Below are positions 22,761 through 38,238 of a DNA stretch of 64,000 bases, one piece after another. Where the stretch lies: positions 7,795,407 to 7,859,406 of the forward strand of contig CM039502.1 in the NCBI GenBank assembly GCA_022432975.1, in the 5' to 3' direction. The notes under the pieces were generated by a model. The model was not told the DNA's origin. It worked only from the letters and a program-made list of their open reading frames with translations, and did not search any database. Within the stretch, counting starts at the first letter, position 1, and each line of letters opens with the position of its first letter. Made by a program: the position numbers and the translations under genes. This DNA is from Begonia masoniana (lineage: Eukaryota; Streptophyta; Magnoliopsida; Cucurbitales; Begoniaceae).

Positions 22761-23744
22761 ATTTTATCAGCTGCTCTCTTTTCTCTATGTCAATTGTACC
22801 TCTTCTTCCTGAATGCTGTATTGGAGCCTACTTTAATAATATTAATTAAATTAATTATGTTTAACATGAGTGCCGTATATTGCAAAAACGATAGATGAAT
22901 ACTTAACTTTTTGAACTATATGCTAAGCTCAAATTCAATAAATCCGAATAATAACGTGACATTAATAAATACAACCTAGATCGAGTTTTGGACGTGACAT
23001 TTCACAGAATAACAAGACGAAATGCTATATAATTACAACATGTTAAAATGTCACGATAGTAACATCTTTAAAATGTCACGATAGTAACATATTTAAAGAT
23101 CAGTCTTGTTTGGTTCCAAATTTTAAAATAAATTTAAAAATTATTTACATTTTTTATTATTTTTTGTCGGGTTTCAGAGTTTGGGTCGGCTTTGAGCCAG
23201 GTTTTGGGTATGAGTCGGTTTTTTACGATTTGGGTAGGGTTTTAACTGATTTTTAGGTTGAATTTTTTTACCCATAGTCGTTTCGGTTTTCACTATTTTT
23301 AACTGCAAAAATGATAGACCGGACCCTGAACTGTGGGTCTTGAAAATTTGAAACCGGCACCGGTTCTTTTGACTGACAAAGCCAGGCTGAAATGGTACCA
23401 AAACTGACGTTGTGGTCCGGTTTTTCTGTTCCCTAATATTTTAGACCATTTTGTTCCTAGTTTAATTTTAATAAGGGTCTTATCCGATATCTGACGTGGC
23501 CAAATATTAGCCTAATAATCGGGACAGGAATATTTGAGAAGCGAGAAACCAGATAAATGGTGAAAATTCTGGAACCGTAGATATGGCTTATAATGCCTAT
23601 AAGTTAATATTGACCGTCCGATTATAGACAGGCTACGCCACTTATTTCTTCTCTCTCCTACACAGTCATCCTCTTCCAGCCACTGAGGACCCCGTCTCCA
23701 TAGATCGCTGGTAGGAACTTTAAAGGAACGAGCTTCTGGATTCG
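22761..23744. other. FLS 3' flank, short tandem repeat, hAT relic and CSP promoter
   Basis: 23045-23098 holds two copies of a 27 bp unit containing AATGTCACGATAGTAACAT. About 23110-23437 resembles the hAT MITE at 52953-53356 (GTCGGGTTT, TTTGGGT, GAATTTTT and GGACCGGA-type blocks in the same order) but has lost clear ends. 23640-23744 is CT-rich leader sequence of the next gene. Confidence 0.45.
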
Positions 23745-24314
23745 ATGGCCGAGGCCAAGAGATCGACGGGCTCTGTTAGGTGGTTCAGCGCGCAGAAAGG
23801 GTTCGGGTTTATATCGCCCGACGATGGTGGGGAGGATCTCTTCGTTCATCAGACTTCCATCAGATCTCAAGGCTTTCGAACGCTTTTAGATGGCCAAGAA
23901 GTTGAGTTCTCCGTTGATTTTGACGAAGATCAGCGACCCAAAGCCGTGGATGTAACAACTGCGGCTGGATCTAGCCGTCCCAGTGGCGGACGGGGTGGAG
24001 ATAGAGGCAGAGGCGGGAGATTTAGTGGTAGAGGTGGTGGTGGCGGGGGTTATGGAAGAAATTCTGGCTACGGCGGTCGTGGTAGTGGCTATGGTGGGGG
24101 AGGTCCTTCCGGTGGTGGAGGAAGTGGGGTTGAGTGTTACAACTGTGGCCGAGTGGGTCATTTGGCTCGTGATTGCTACCAGCGGACTGGAAGCGGACCT
24201 GCCCGCGGCGGCCGGACTTACGGCGGCGGTCGTGGTTCTGGCGGCGGTGGAGTGTGTTACAATTGCGGAGAGGAAGGGCATTTTGCCAGAGACTGTCCAA
24301 ACGATCAGAATTGA
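23745..24314 (+). CDS. Cold-shock-domain glycine-rich protein with two CCHC zinc knuckles (CSP2/GRP2 type)
   Basis: The single-exon 189-residue protein is an RNA/DNA chaperone of the plant CSDP family, which melts RNA secondary structure in cold acclimation and development and is found in nucleus and cytoplasm. The cold-shock domain covers about residues 8-75, with RNP1 at KGFGFI (18-23) and RNP2 at DLFVHQ (31-36). A long Gly/Arg/Tyr-rich region follows ([18 protein letters not shown]). CCHC knuckles lie at 131-144 ([14 protein letters not shown]) and 171-184 ([14 protein letters not shown]). The two-knuckle count matches Arabidopsis CSP2/CSP4 rather than the seven-knuckle CSP1/CSP3. The start is the first ATG after a CT-rich leader and the frame is intact. 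Confidence 0.96.
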   Translation: MAEAKRSTGSVRWFSAQKGFGFISPDDGGEDLFVHQTSIRSQGFRTLLDGQEVEFSVDFDEDQRPKAVDVTTAAGSSRPSGGRGGDRGRGGRFSGRGGGGGGYGRNSGYGGRGSGYGGGGPSGGGGSGVECYNCGRVGHLARDCYQRTGSGPARGGRTYGGGRGSGGGGVCYNCGEEGHFARDCPNDQN

Positions 24315-27300
24315 AAATTTCCGGTACTTTCTGCAGAGACTGCCCTTCGCTCTTTTTGCAGATTTGAGCTGAAAAGATGAACTCGAAACGCTTCCATTGT
24401 TGATTGTCTTCCTTTTCCTGGATTTATTTCGTAAATAACTATTATTTTTCTCTCTTTTTACGTGTATCATCTGTAATTCATTTCCGATTTTCTTAAATTC
24501 ATTCTTATATCTGCAATCTCTCTAGTCAAGAGCCTTGAAGACTGTCTGAGATCTTTCAAATGAAGCGAACAGCTCTCTTCTCTTTGCACTTCATTTCATT
24601 CTTTGTTTACAAATGTTATGATATTGTATGGCTTAGAATGTCTGTGTTTGTGCCCATGAGCTGCTTTCTGTTGTTAATCTCTTATCTTACTATGAGAGGA
24701 TTGAGTCAAGTTCTTCGTTGAATTCCAAGTTTGACCACTATTTCTAGTTTAATTCATCACTATTTAACCATATTCTCTTTAACTTTAACTTTAACTAAAG
24801 AGCTGATTCCTTTTGTGGGTTTTGAGAATTGCATATGAGGGAGGAGGAAACGGGGAGTTGACCCGAATTTACATGTGATCTTGACTTTAACTATTCAGTT
24901 TTCGACTTGTTAGAACGATGAGTATATCGTCGAAACTCATTCTCAGCCTCCTTGTCGATCTTCTCTTTCATCTTCAACCTAACGTACAATTAGTCAATTG
25001 TTGTAGTTATACTACTTCTAGCGTAAGGGTCACTAATCGGCTCGCGCGCTGCCCCATGTCGAACTCGTCTGTTTTCACGGGTACCCTGACATCTAGGCTT
25101 TATCGAGCGGGTCGACTTTTTATAAGTGTTCAGGATTGATTTTGTAAAGAGCGACACTGGCCCCGGGTTAAGGCCCGTGGGCCTCATATCCCCAAGATTT
25201 GTGTGGGCCCTCCTTGCTTCGAGTTGGTGCTCTAGTTCGGGAGGTAGTAATAATCCTTGATTGACAAAGCCTTTTTCTTTAGGTGGGCCCACAAACCCAC
25301 TAAAGCCCAATACTCATTAATGTCACGCTTGTTTTCTTAATTTGAAATTATGAATAATATTGTGATTATTTTTTATTTTATTCTTTTAAAATATTCACTG
25401 ACACGTTAAATTATAATTAATATTATAAATTAATTAATTATAATTTATTGTATTAATTAAATTTTATTTATATTAATTATTATTTGACACGATTTATTTG
25501 ATATTATAATAAAATATGATAGAAAATTAAATATAATATTACTGTGAAATTAACTATGATACTATCGGACTAGACTGACTAGACTCTTGTCCGAGGGGAA
25601 GTTCCAACAAGTAGGGTGGGGACAAAATCAGCCCCTCTCATCACATGACATGTGTCAGACCAACGGACCCCACACACGTGTGAGTTATCCTGACTGTTTG
25701 ATTCGTCACTGAAATCCTGATCTATATTTGATTCCCCTCCCTCGCAATCTATCTTACATTCTGACTGTTTATTTTTTTTTAATCAGATAAAATAATTTTT
25801 TTGCAAATAATTACATTATTCAATAACATTTTTAATTTATAATTAAATTAAGACTATAAAACTAATTTATCAAAGACTGTATTTCTGGAGAGTGGAGAGT
25901 AGTGAGAGATGGGCAAATTGATTGATAAATTTAAATTGTTTGGAATAATAATTTAAAAATAATAATAATAATTGAAATATTTCGTGGCAGTGTCTTTGCT
26001 AGACATGTCTTGTCAAGCAAAATTCTTTAATTAAATAAATGGCGGGACCCATTTTTTCTATATCTTTGATGGGGCCCGCCAACTCTACCTGCCGTTGGAT
26101 TATCTCCCCCACAAAACTCTAAATCATGTGATTGATAAATGTAATTAGATTCTAAATTTCTGATAAATTCATAACATATACTTCGAATTAATTTTTTGAT
26201 TATTAAATCAAGATACTCTTGTTTTTATTTAATCTATTGAATTCATCACATAAAATGCAATTCCAGTTCTAACAATCTCGTATTTCTACTTTATGAAGAC
26301 GATGATTTCTCGATTATATTTTTAGAACATTTCCTGCAATTCTTTTATATTTATTCAAACAACTAAACACGTAGTTTTTTTTTTTCGGATCTAGAAATGA
26401 ACTGAAATCTTAAAGAAAGTAAGTCAAATCTCTCGTGTGTCACCCATCAACTTGAGCAATCGGACTGTGACTTGGGGGCCGAGCCTAAAAAATGTTGTCT
26501 GCAATTTTTGACGACCCTCCATGACCCGCAACTATTTTTAGAGTATAAATTACCCTCAACTTTTTATTTAAAACAAACGTTGACTACTTTTTTTTTCTTA
26601 TTGATTTAATTGAAAACATATAATCCGAACAAATCAAGAGCATAAGATAAGAATTGAATCGAGCTAGAATTGTCCGGAAAGACAACCTGATTAAGTGTAA
26701 GAAAAAAATAGGAAGTTTGAATTTTGAAAAGTGAATAGGTGTGTCGTTTGGGACATGAACAAAGAGATCAAGTGTATGCAAAGATCCAAATTTGATTTAG
26801 ATGACAAGTTCCCATCAACTTGTTCCTTTTCCTAAATTATATTTAATGTGTGGGATCCCCACAATCTCATTTAAATAATTGTCTTTCAAAGTAAAATATT
26901 ACCAATTCTTTAAAATGTATTTTATTTATTTCATTTTTTGTTAAAATATGGAAACAAAATACTAACAAAATAATTGAATTTAAAGTGCACAATTTTGTTT
27001 ATTTTTTTTGTAACCTACACAAATTGTTCTTAAATTTAGTCCAAAACGCGTTATACTAGTTAGGGATGAGAAACTCTATTTATACATCATATTTTTTCTT
27101 ATCTCCCAAGCAATTTGAGATTGTGTACACTTAAGAGTATGAACTTGACTCCTACACCGGACAATACTAACTTTCACATGACAAACTATTTACACGACAT
27201 GCTATTACGCGACTTATTTACAGACTAAATATTATCCTAGGAATTTGAATCATATTTACAATTTATCTATTAAATCAAACACATGTATACTATATATATT

Positions 27301-27550
27301 TTTTTTTATTTAATCCCGTGTTTTAACTCGTTTTCTAACCATTGTGGCAAAAACTAACACGACTCTAAACGCAGTCAATCTCGAGATGAATAAGGTCTAA
27401 TGTATGAAAATAATAATAAAAAAGAGAGAGATTTGTTGAATGTGAAATTATAGAATTGTATAGAGGTGGAGATGAAGATCATCACACCCAGACAAAACCC
27501 ATCACCAATACCTCTAAAAAAAGACATAAATGGCTTCAGCTAAGAAATTC

Positions 27551-27581
<31 letters not shown>

Positions 27582-27650
27582 GGAAAAGACAGTCACTTTA
27601 CACACTGTATACATCTAAATTTTATGTTGAAAAGGACGAGAGAGAGAGGT
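24315..27650. other. 3.3 kb intergenic region
   Basis: Starts with the likely 3' UTR of the cold-shock gene (to about 24600). 25140-25320 is locally GC-rich and could be a retroelement scrap, but no ends or domain are visible. The rest is AT-rich. 27540-27585 is a GA-rich microsatellite at the 3' side of LAX. I see no gene. Confidence 0.4.
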
Positions 27651-30502
27651 TTAAGGAGCGTGCTTAGGGCATTGATAGCACTTGGTGAATAAACCAAATG
27701 AGTGAATTTGTTGAACAAAGTTGAGCATGCTGGCCCATCCTCCAAATCCAAATCCCACCACCAAAACCCACACCACCACAAACATGTTCATCGAGTATAG
27801 CCCTCCCCATCCTCCCACAAATGATGGTGGCCTCTCCACCGCATTCTGTCAAAGCATCCACCAAATAACCAGACATTAGAAAGCACCAAAATCAGGGCAA
27901 AAAAGTTTGAATCTAGCTTCTGTTTCGCGTTTTTCAAGTTTTTTGGGAAATGGGTAGAAGTCATTTGGTGCAAATTCATGGTATAAACAGCACAACTTGG
28001 AAGGGAAACTTTGAGCTATCCTCTTTTCGGCATTCTGTCGAACACGTACCAAACAACAGGAAAACACCCACTGAAAAAAGGCTAAAAAGGTTGGGCTGTA
28101 GCATTTACTTGTGTTCTTTAATGTTTTTGCGAAATGGGTAAGAATAATTTCAAGCAAATCGAGAGTAAAACAAACAATTAGATGCGAATTGAAACAATAG
28201 GTCTGCATTGAACTGGAATAATACCAAGTTTAAAGAAACTTGAAAAGGTTGAGAAAATGGAAGAACCTCTCTAGCAGATGGGGAGGCGAAGGTGAGCATG
28301 TGAGCCAAAGCAGGAATGATGTAGACAGTGAAGCTGACCAGAAGAGAACCAACAGTGGAATTAATAGGCCCAAAAAATGGAAAAATAATAGCCAAAAACC
28401 AAATCGGAACAACCACAGGAAGCCTCGCAAGAGCTCTTTTGAACACACTCTTCGTCTTGTGAACTCCTATGAATTTCTCCCACACAAAGTACAGAGGCGT
28501 GCAGGCAAATCCAAACGTTATGAACTGTAAATAAAACCCAACAAAAAAGTTCACAAATTCATCCTTCAAATGCTAAAAAATCAGGCAGAAATCCAGAAAT
28601 CCAACCCTAACCTGATGAATAAGCATGAGGACGACGGCAGTGTCTCTAAACCCAGTTCTTGGGAGCAACGAGATAGCGTTTGAATGGGTCAAAAGCAAGT
28701 CGCCAAATGCCCAGTAAACTGCAGAGGCTGACGGGAGAGTGAGAGTGAGGACGTAGAGAGTGGCAATCAAGTATATTAGCTTGAATTTCTGTGGCTTCCA
28801 CATCGCATGCATGATTTCCCTAGAAAAAAAAAAGGATAAAAATTTATGATTTTCCTCCACTTTCTGACCATCCAAACAGGAAAAAGAAAGTTCTTTCTTC
28901 TTACACTGTTACTGCATGGCCGCCGAAGGTATAAAGAATGTTTGTAGCTCCCGTGAAGTACAGGACCATCTTGGTCGGACCTGAGTGCTTCACTCCATCA
29001 ATCTAATACAAATGTACGACCATATGATATTTTACTTTTCAAGTTGCATTTTGGTTGAATAATTCAAAAGATCAGCGATTCACAAAAGTTTTCTTTCAAA
29101 TTTTGACTTAATTTTTGTTTTTCTTGTTTTAGAAGTTCTTAAACACGTTATAATTCAATAACTCGAATTCTTTTTGAGTCAGACCGATAAACTCGTATTG
29201 CAGATCTTCTTCCTAAAACTCGTAGTTATAAATTATTTTCACAGTAGATTTTCTCTTATATTCGTAATTTTTTTTGTCAGAGATGATTTGGAAATCCGTG
29301 ATGCAAGTCCAAAGACATGATCTGGAAAAAAAAATTTGGTTACCGACTTCTAACAATCTCCGTCTAAACAAGTTTTTCAACTCGACCCAAAAAGAATTCA
29401 AATAGAGTGACTCTAAATCTGTAGGATTTGCGTTGATAATATCATTACCATAAAACACAGTTTTTAATTCAGAATCAGAAAAGCTCAGAACTGTAAGATT
29501 AGATGCTGAAACAGCTAAGCAAACAGAAGAAGATGACAACATCTAGTTATAGAATATTCAATATAGTATAATATAATGTAGGGATTCTACCTGTCCATGG
29601 AGAAAGGAGGCAATGGTGAGATACCAGGCAGTGTAAGAAGTCATCACGAGGCCTAAAAATGACCAAATTCTATAATTGTGAAATGAAGGGATGAAGACTG
29701 TGGTCGCACAGCAGGCTCCAAATATATACGTCCAAGTTCTCTTGTCCAGATTGTCGTTTATATAATATATATTACTGCCAAAAACAACACCAGTAAATTA
29801 TTTATTTGGGTTTTCAGTGATTTTCTTTATTATTTTATGAAAATAAACAGTAATAAATTACCTCGCACAGGCAATTAGCTGAATTACAGATCCAAACAGG
29901 AGGAAAGTGCAGTTGAAGAAGAGGCCTGCATTTCTCCAGTGTTTGCCGAGTAACCCATCGAGAACTTCAAACCACTGCAGAAAAGTATGAAAACTCCATG
30001 AAAATGGGTTTTTGTTTTGTTTTTTCCAGAGAGTTGTAGAAGAATGGAGAAGAATAAGGAACTGCAGGGTTTTTTTTTACCTGAATTACGTGGTTTCTAA
30101 AATCAACCTTTTCTCTTTCCTTTCTAGTTCTGTACTCAACGTAGAGTACACTTATAAGATAAGCAGTCCAACTGCCCATCAACCCATAAAAGAGCTGAAA
30201 TAGTATGCCAGAAAGCATACCCAGTTGAGAAAATGAGTACGGCAGAGTCAGAAGAACTTGAGCAACCTGAAGAGCAAAAATTAGAAGACGATGCTAAGTT
30301 CACAGTAAACCCAGAAAATGGTTTTCAAAAGGAGAAAAGCAAGTGCCTGATTAGAAGCGCAGCTAAACCAAGCGTCGTACACAGAACCGCCATGCCAGAA
30401 AAGCTTCGAGATTTTGCTCTTCGCGGAGCTTGAATCGCCGTCTTCTCTTTCCATTTCAACGTAGTTTCCGGCGACCACAGTCTCCACTTTCTCAGACGCC
30501 AT
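27651..30502 (-). CDS. LAX3-like: Auxin influx carrier, AUX1/LAX family (LAX3-like)
   Basis: AUX1/LAX proteins are plasma-membrane H+/auxin symporters of the AAAP family. Eight exons (30502-30347, 30266-30081, 29974-29862, 29774-29591, 29002-28905, 28819-28612, 28524-28267, 27845-27651) give 465 residues, the normal length. The start MASEKVETVVAGNYVEMERE and end GLFTKCYQCPKHAP fit LAX3-type proteins better than LAX2. Hallmarks include WHGGSVYDAWFSCASNQ, VAQVLLTLPYSFSQLG, CASNIYYIND, FGGHAVTVEIMHAMWKPQ and FFGPINSTVGSLLVSF. Intron 1 (80 bp) has a GC donor, the others GT. Intron 7 contains a degenerate ~185 bp tandem duplication that includes the acceptor region. Frame and phases close throughout. 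Confidence 0.97.
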
Positions 30503-33500
30503 TTTCTGTACGACTGATGTGAAGAAAGAGTGGGATAATATCCACTCTATAAATAGATACAGAAAGTCCTTTCTTTCTCTCTCTAAACTCTGCTTCTCTC
30601 TCTCTCCACCATAGTTTTAATTAGCACAATTATACTCACCATGCTTAGGACCAAACTACGTCGACCTCATTTCTTTATTTGCCAATCACTTACTTTTAAT
30701 TCGTCCACGTCATGTTATTGTTCTGTTGATACATACCGACAGATATTAAGATTTAAGATAATCCTTATTTAAAAGAAATTATATATAAACTATTTAATTT
30801 TTTAAATATTATTCCAACAAATTAACGAAAATTATTTTTTTAAAAAATAATTAAATATTAAAATTTAGAAAATAGTTTTAAAGATTTCATTGTCGTAGTA
30901 GTACTAAACATGTCGACGTGACAAACAGTGACATATGTATTTACATGTTACAGATTTTACAATTAAATATTTGACAATTTTAAAATATTATAAAAAATCA
31001 AATTAAGTATAAAAATTTTAAATTTTTTAAATATTAAAATTTAAAATAAAATAAAGATTAATTAATAAAAAAAACATGGGTTGGCACATTCAATTGATGG
31101 CAATAAAATAGGTTAAAGTAGAACATTATCCAAAATTAATTTAAATTGCTTGGTTTAGACTCAAGAGAGTGCTCTAGATTATGATTGGTGGGTGGTGTGG
31201 AAAAGTCACCCGCGAGTGACTTTTGAGCTCTCTTTACAATATTTTTTGGTAATGTGGGCTTCATGGGACTCCTGATGGGCCCGGTCTGCCATGCAGCACA
31301 CGAGCGGTTGTGCTCGCAACTCTACTTTTTTAATTTTCTTGGTGTAAAAAGGCTTCTTGAAACGATTGGTGTTGAACTTGCCCACGAAAAAGTTTAGAGA
31401 GAGAGAGAGCTAACATCCATTTCGTTTAACTTTCGATAATTTAAACGATAACACACTAATTAAGAAAGTATTATAACAAGTTATTTGTGTTAGAAGTACG
31501 TCTGTTTCTATTTGAAAATGATTAGACGGAAAATTTATCGTCCAGTTTGCCCCGGTGACTATAATTCAGGCAAACGAAGAATAGAGATGATTGTCAAGAA
31601 ACTTGAAGGTGAAATTGGAACTAAGAAAAGATGAGGGTTTGGAGGTAGGGTACTGAAAGGGAGAGTGAAAGAGTTGTAAAGTGAAGTTAAAGGCAGAAAG
31701 CAAGGCTAGAGAGAGAGAGAGAGTAGAAATGGGGTTTGAGTAGGGAGAGATGGAGGATATGATTGCATATGAAGTGGGTTTTGATGGTCAACATGATTAG
31801 AACCACACGTGTGACAACTGGCTTTTCTATTTTTACAAATAAAAGCAATCATCATCTTAAGTGCTTCCTTGACTCATCCCCACGTGCCTTATTTTCCAAC
31901 TCCATAATCCATGCAACGCTTGAAAAACTAATTATAATAAATAGTTTTTGGAAACAATTTCATGTTTTAGAGACCATATTAAACTATGTTTTTAAAATAA
32001 ATTTAGTATTTCTAAAAAAAACAAAAGAGATAAAATAAAATAATATTATATTGACCGTCTAATTCATAGATGACTTAATCCGATGGACAGATGATGAACT
32101 CACCTGATGTGAACTAAGTAACGATAAATCTCAAAGTGAACGACCATGATCTATTAGAAGATAAAAGACGTCCAACGAACAAAGTTTCATATGGTTTAGT
32201 CGTGAAAACCCGAAAAAAAGAGTCTTCACAACATGACCAAAAGACTATGAAAACAAAGAGGTTCGTAACATGGAAGTGGGCTCCACAAAATTCGCAAAAA
32301 AATAGCTATAAGGCATGCAGTTGAGCCCCACAAATGTCTATGGATTGAAAAGAGAAGGATAAAGATCCACACAAACTAGAAAGAGATAAAAATTCACATG
32401 AGTTGGAAAAAGATAAAGATACACGTTGGTTGGTTAATGATGAGATCCAAGTTGAGACAAAGTCAAAACTCAAGAGCAAGGATTCAATTGAACTGTTGGC
32501 CAAATGACTAGAGCTATATATGACAAAGATCCTTCAAAGATCATGAAGAGGAAGGATGCAGTGCACATGCTCACGAATAACTAAAAGGGAGGGTGCGACG
32601 TACATACGCATATAAGAATTAAAAAAACATGCGCCGAGCACATGTTCATACGAGGATTAAAAAGTCACATGCATAAGCACATGCAAGTGCCTGCAAATCG
32701 CGTAGGAGAGATCTCATCCAGCCGAATCTACTCAAATCATGTTTAAATGGAGTTTAAACATAAGATGATATCCGATTATGCAAAAGATTCTCATCCCAAT
32801 ATTTTATTAGTTATTTTTTATTTTTGTTTTATTTTAACATTTAATTTAGTTAAACTTATAGACTATTTAATGACAAAATACTTTCGATTTAATGGAACAA
32901 GTTTGAATTAAAAATTGAGATTTTTATAGAGATGATTTCTCTTTGGTTCTTTACGAAGAATATCGATCTTCTTTAAGTCATGTTTGAAGAATTTCGCTTG
33001 ATAGTTTTGGTTCTTACCAAAAAGTTTAGTCTGGGTCAAGCTCCTGTTTTGATAGCTTCGATTCAGCTAACATGTGTGGTTCAGGTCAAACTCTTGTTTT
33101 GATAACTATGGTTTCTTTGAATTCTTCGATTGAGGTCTAAATTCTTTATTTATTCTTGAATTAAAAAGACGTTCCTTTGAATTATTTCGTTTGTTGAAGG
33201 GTCTCGAATCTCCTAATATCCAAGGTTCGCATCACCACCCCACCTCACATGAGAAACCAGCTTTGAACTAAGTCATCCTCCGTGAATCAATGCTTTCATC
33301 GAAGCAAAAGGTGGACCTGAGCAAGCTACCCATTTTTTTTTAAAAGTTGAAGAAAGAAAGTCTACATTTTTTAGACTCTGTTGATTTTTTGTGTTAAAGT
33401 ATCTTCAATCTTTGAAATAGTACCATTGATGAGGATTTGTCTTGTGAAAAAAGTATATATGCTCTTTCGTGTTGCGGGACAGTCCTGGATCGTTACGCCT

Positions 33501-34327
33501 TTTGAGCAGGTCATAGAATTGACAACGAATGATCATAATTGAAGTAAGAAATATGCTTGTATTTTGACAAAAAAAAAGACAATTTCATCTTGTTGCTACA
33601 CCCGCCGAGTACTCAAATCTTATTATCCGGCCCATGATCATTGGGCTAGTCTAGGCCCGATCTTGTGATTTTAGACCGAATTTTTATTATTTTAATAATA
33701 TGTCCAGTCTTGTAAAGGGAGAAGGCTAGGTTTTGTTTATCCAAAACATTTATTTAGAGTGGATGCACAAATATCTCGAGTTGCAATCCTACTCTGATAA
33801 TTCAAAAGAAAAAAAAATACTAGTTGTCGTCCCAAGGGCTAAGGTCGGCTGCGTAGACTTGGATAGTCATTAAGAGTCTATGTCAAGGCTTGTCGGACTA
33901 GACATGAGCTTGACCTGAGCAGGGACGAGTTTGGCCGGCCTCGTCACTGCTAAGGATGACAGAGGTCAGACTCTTCCTCGTACCAAATTTTCTTGGATTC
34001 GGAACTCAACACATAAGAAAACCTGCAACATTTCTAAGGGGTGGAGTCGTCTGGGTTCATTAAAATATGAAAACTAGGAGAGAAGAATGGAAGCCATAAA
34101 TAAATTTTCAAAGAACGACGAGGAGAAGAATGAAATATACTTTGCCTCTTCAGAACGAAACGTTGACTGCAAATCTGACGGCATCTCTCTCCCCACACGT
34201 ATTCTTCTTCAACCTTTTGGTTTGTACGCAAGGTTTCAGTTTCCATATTCGTTTTATTGCCTCATTCCTCTTCTGCTATGGAAGAACTGGGATTGCTGTG
34301 AAAGGAACTCAACTAGAGACTTCATCA
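30503..34327. other. 3.8 kb intergenic region between divergent LAX and thaumatin-like genes
   Basis: 30503-30620 is a CT-rich LAX leader (TCTCTCTC runs on the + strand). 30640-31130 is AT-rich. 31400 and 31710 hold short GA runs. 32100-33990 has no recognisable domain in any frame. 34080-34327 includes an ATG at 34130 in frame with the thaumatin-like start, but the encoded extension is not signal-like. No RNA gene was seen. Confidence 0.4.
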
Positions 34328-35418
34328 ATGGCTTCCCACCTTCATTTTCTTCCCCGAGTTTTGTTTCTATTCATTTTAATATCAGCAGGTAATTTGCCTG
34401 TTTTTTTTTTTCTCGATGATGAATTGTAGATGACGATTAAATTATTAAACAGGTTTAAAATAGTAATTAACGTGTAGGTTGTGACAAACGTCAGCAGGAA
34501 TAAAACTCTCCGACTGTGCAAGAATATTTTCCATAGTCAACAACTGCAAAGAGACAATTTGGCCGGGAATCACTCCCGGAGAAAATTTTAACGGCGGTGG
34601 CTTTCAACTGAAATCCGGCCAGTCCCTTGTCTTCACTGCCCCGGTCGGCTGGTCCGGTCGAATATGGGGTAGAACCGGTTGCAACTTCGACAAAAACGGC
34701 AACGGTACCTGCCAAACCGGCGCCTGCGGCTCTTCCCTCAAGTGCAACTCCTCCGGCGAAACTCCGGCATCCCTTGCCGAGTTTACTCTTGCAGCGGTGG
34801 ATTTCTACGATGTCAGCCTCGTGGATGGCTTTAACTTGCCTATCGTCGTCACCCCCATTAACGGTACAGGAAACTGCAACATCGCCGGCTGCGACGGCGA
34901 CCTAAGAACCAGTTGCCCAACTGAACTTTCAGTAAAATCGGACCGAAAAACCGTTGGTTGCCGTAGCGCCTGCGACGTGTTCAACACCGACCAGTATTGC
35001 TGCAGAGGGGTATACGGAAACCCAGTAATTTGTCAGCCAACGTACTATTCGAAGAAATTTAAGGAGATATGTCCGTCAGCGTATAGCTACGCTTACGACG
35101 ATCCGACCAGTATCTTCACTTGCTCCGGCACTGATTACGTCATCGCTTTCTGCTCTTCCAGGTCCTAATATTATTTCTAATATATGTTTTTTTATATATA
35201 TTAGAAATCACATTACATAAACATTCGAGAGAATCTTGATTAATACTTAAATTAAAATTATGGCATTAAATTGCAGGCAACAACCAGTGTGCACTTATCA
35301 TGACAACAAGCTTGTATGCAGTGGATCAGATGGACTAAACTCCTTGATAGGAAGAAGATGGTGGATTATATTATTATTCCTTTTTTATTTTTTTAAATTT
35401 CTTCCATTTATTTTCTAA
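34328..35418 (+). CDS. Thaumatin-like protein (PR-5 family) with hydrophobic C-terminal tail
   Basis: Exons 34328-34388, 34498-35161 and 35277-35418 encode 288 residues. Residues 1-20 (HFLPRVLFLFILISA) are a signal peptide. The thaumatin fold is clear: FSIVNNCKETIWPGI, FTAPVGWSGRIWGRTGC, GACGSSLKC, AEFTLAAVDFYDVSLVDGFN, CRSACDVFNTDQYCC, CPSAYSYAYDDPTSIFTC. The acidic-cleft R-E-D-D-D residues appear present. There are 19 Cys after the signal: the usual 16 plus one near the N-terminus and two in the tail. Exon 3 adds about 48 residues ending in WWIILLFLFYFFKFLPFIF, a membrane or GPI-type anchor seen in some plant TLPs. Secreted TLPs act on fungal walls or in abiotic stress. The start at 34328 was preferred over the in-frame ATG at 34130 because it gives the signal peptide. 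Confidence 0.92.
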
Positions 35419-36203
35419 TTGTTTAGAGTTTTTATTTTTTTCTTCAATTTAATGTATATATAAATTTCCATAATTTATACGCGACAATTTATAGTAGTAA
35501 ACAAACAAAAATTCTAGTAGAAATTGGATCGTTCGAGTTCGAAATTGCACACTTACATTGTTTATGTATTTTTGGGTAAAGTAATGTTCAAAATGTAATA
35601 TTAATAAATGAACTGCACATAAAAAATAAAATATTTTCTGGTTTGGTTCGGTCGAGCATTTTGGAAAAAAAAAAAAAAATAAACAAGTGAAAAAATGTTA
35701 CTTTTTGATGGAAAATATGACGGTAGGGGCCATATTGCTCATTATCAATACATTAAGATTGTTCTTGCCTATTATTTAAGTTTACGGTGTAAATTGCTCA
35801 TTTTACCTAGTTGTAGGGGCCAAATTACACTTTACCTTCAAAAAATATAATGTTGACCACAATAAAGTAAATTTTATATATTATAAAAAAAATAAATATA
35901 TGAACTTCAAGACCGTAAATCTGGTGTCTCATATTAATATTTTTTTTCATTTATTGTTCGATTTCTAACCGTAATAAATTTAAATAATAAATGAATTACA
36001 CCATATCACACATGAGAATTGAAATTATATTATTAATTAAATATTTTAGTTATTGAATTTAAAATTAAATTTATTAATTAACAAAATTATAAACGAGCGA
36101 ATATTATCGTATTTTAATTAGACGAATTAAAGGTGGGCTCTTCCCTCAAATCTCCACAGAAAACGCAGAGGAGGGGGTCAGGGGTGGAGTAAAGAACTCG
36201 GAG
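35419..36203. other. AT-rich intergenic DNA
   Basis: Thaumatin-like 3' UTR, then AT-rich sequence with an A13 run at about 35667 and the UFM1 leader from about 36130. A short repeat (GGGGCCATATTGCTCA and GGGGCCAAATTACAC) occurs at 35727 and 35817. No gene seen. Confidence 0.4.

Positions 36204-38238
<2,035 letters not shown>

Noticed and set aside
23886..24470. Long minus-strand frames opposite the cold-shock gene
   Set aside because: Shadow frames of the GC-rich Gly-rich coding region; the + strand has the conserved domains.
24918..25310. 73- and 106-codon frames on opposite strands
   Set aside because: No recognised domain, no splice partners, and mutually overlapping; at most a retroelement scrap.
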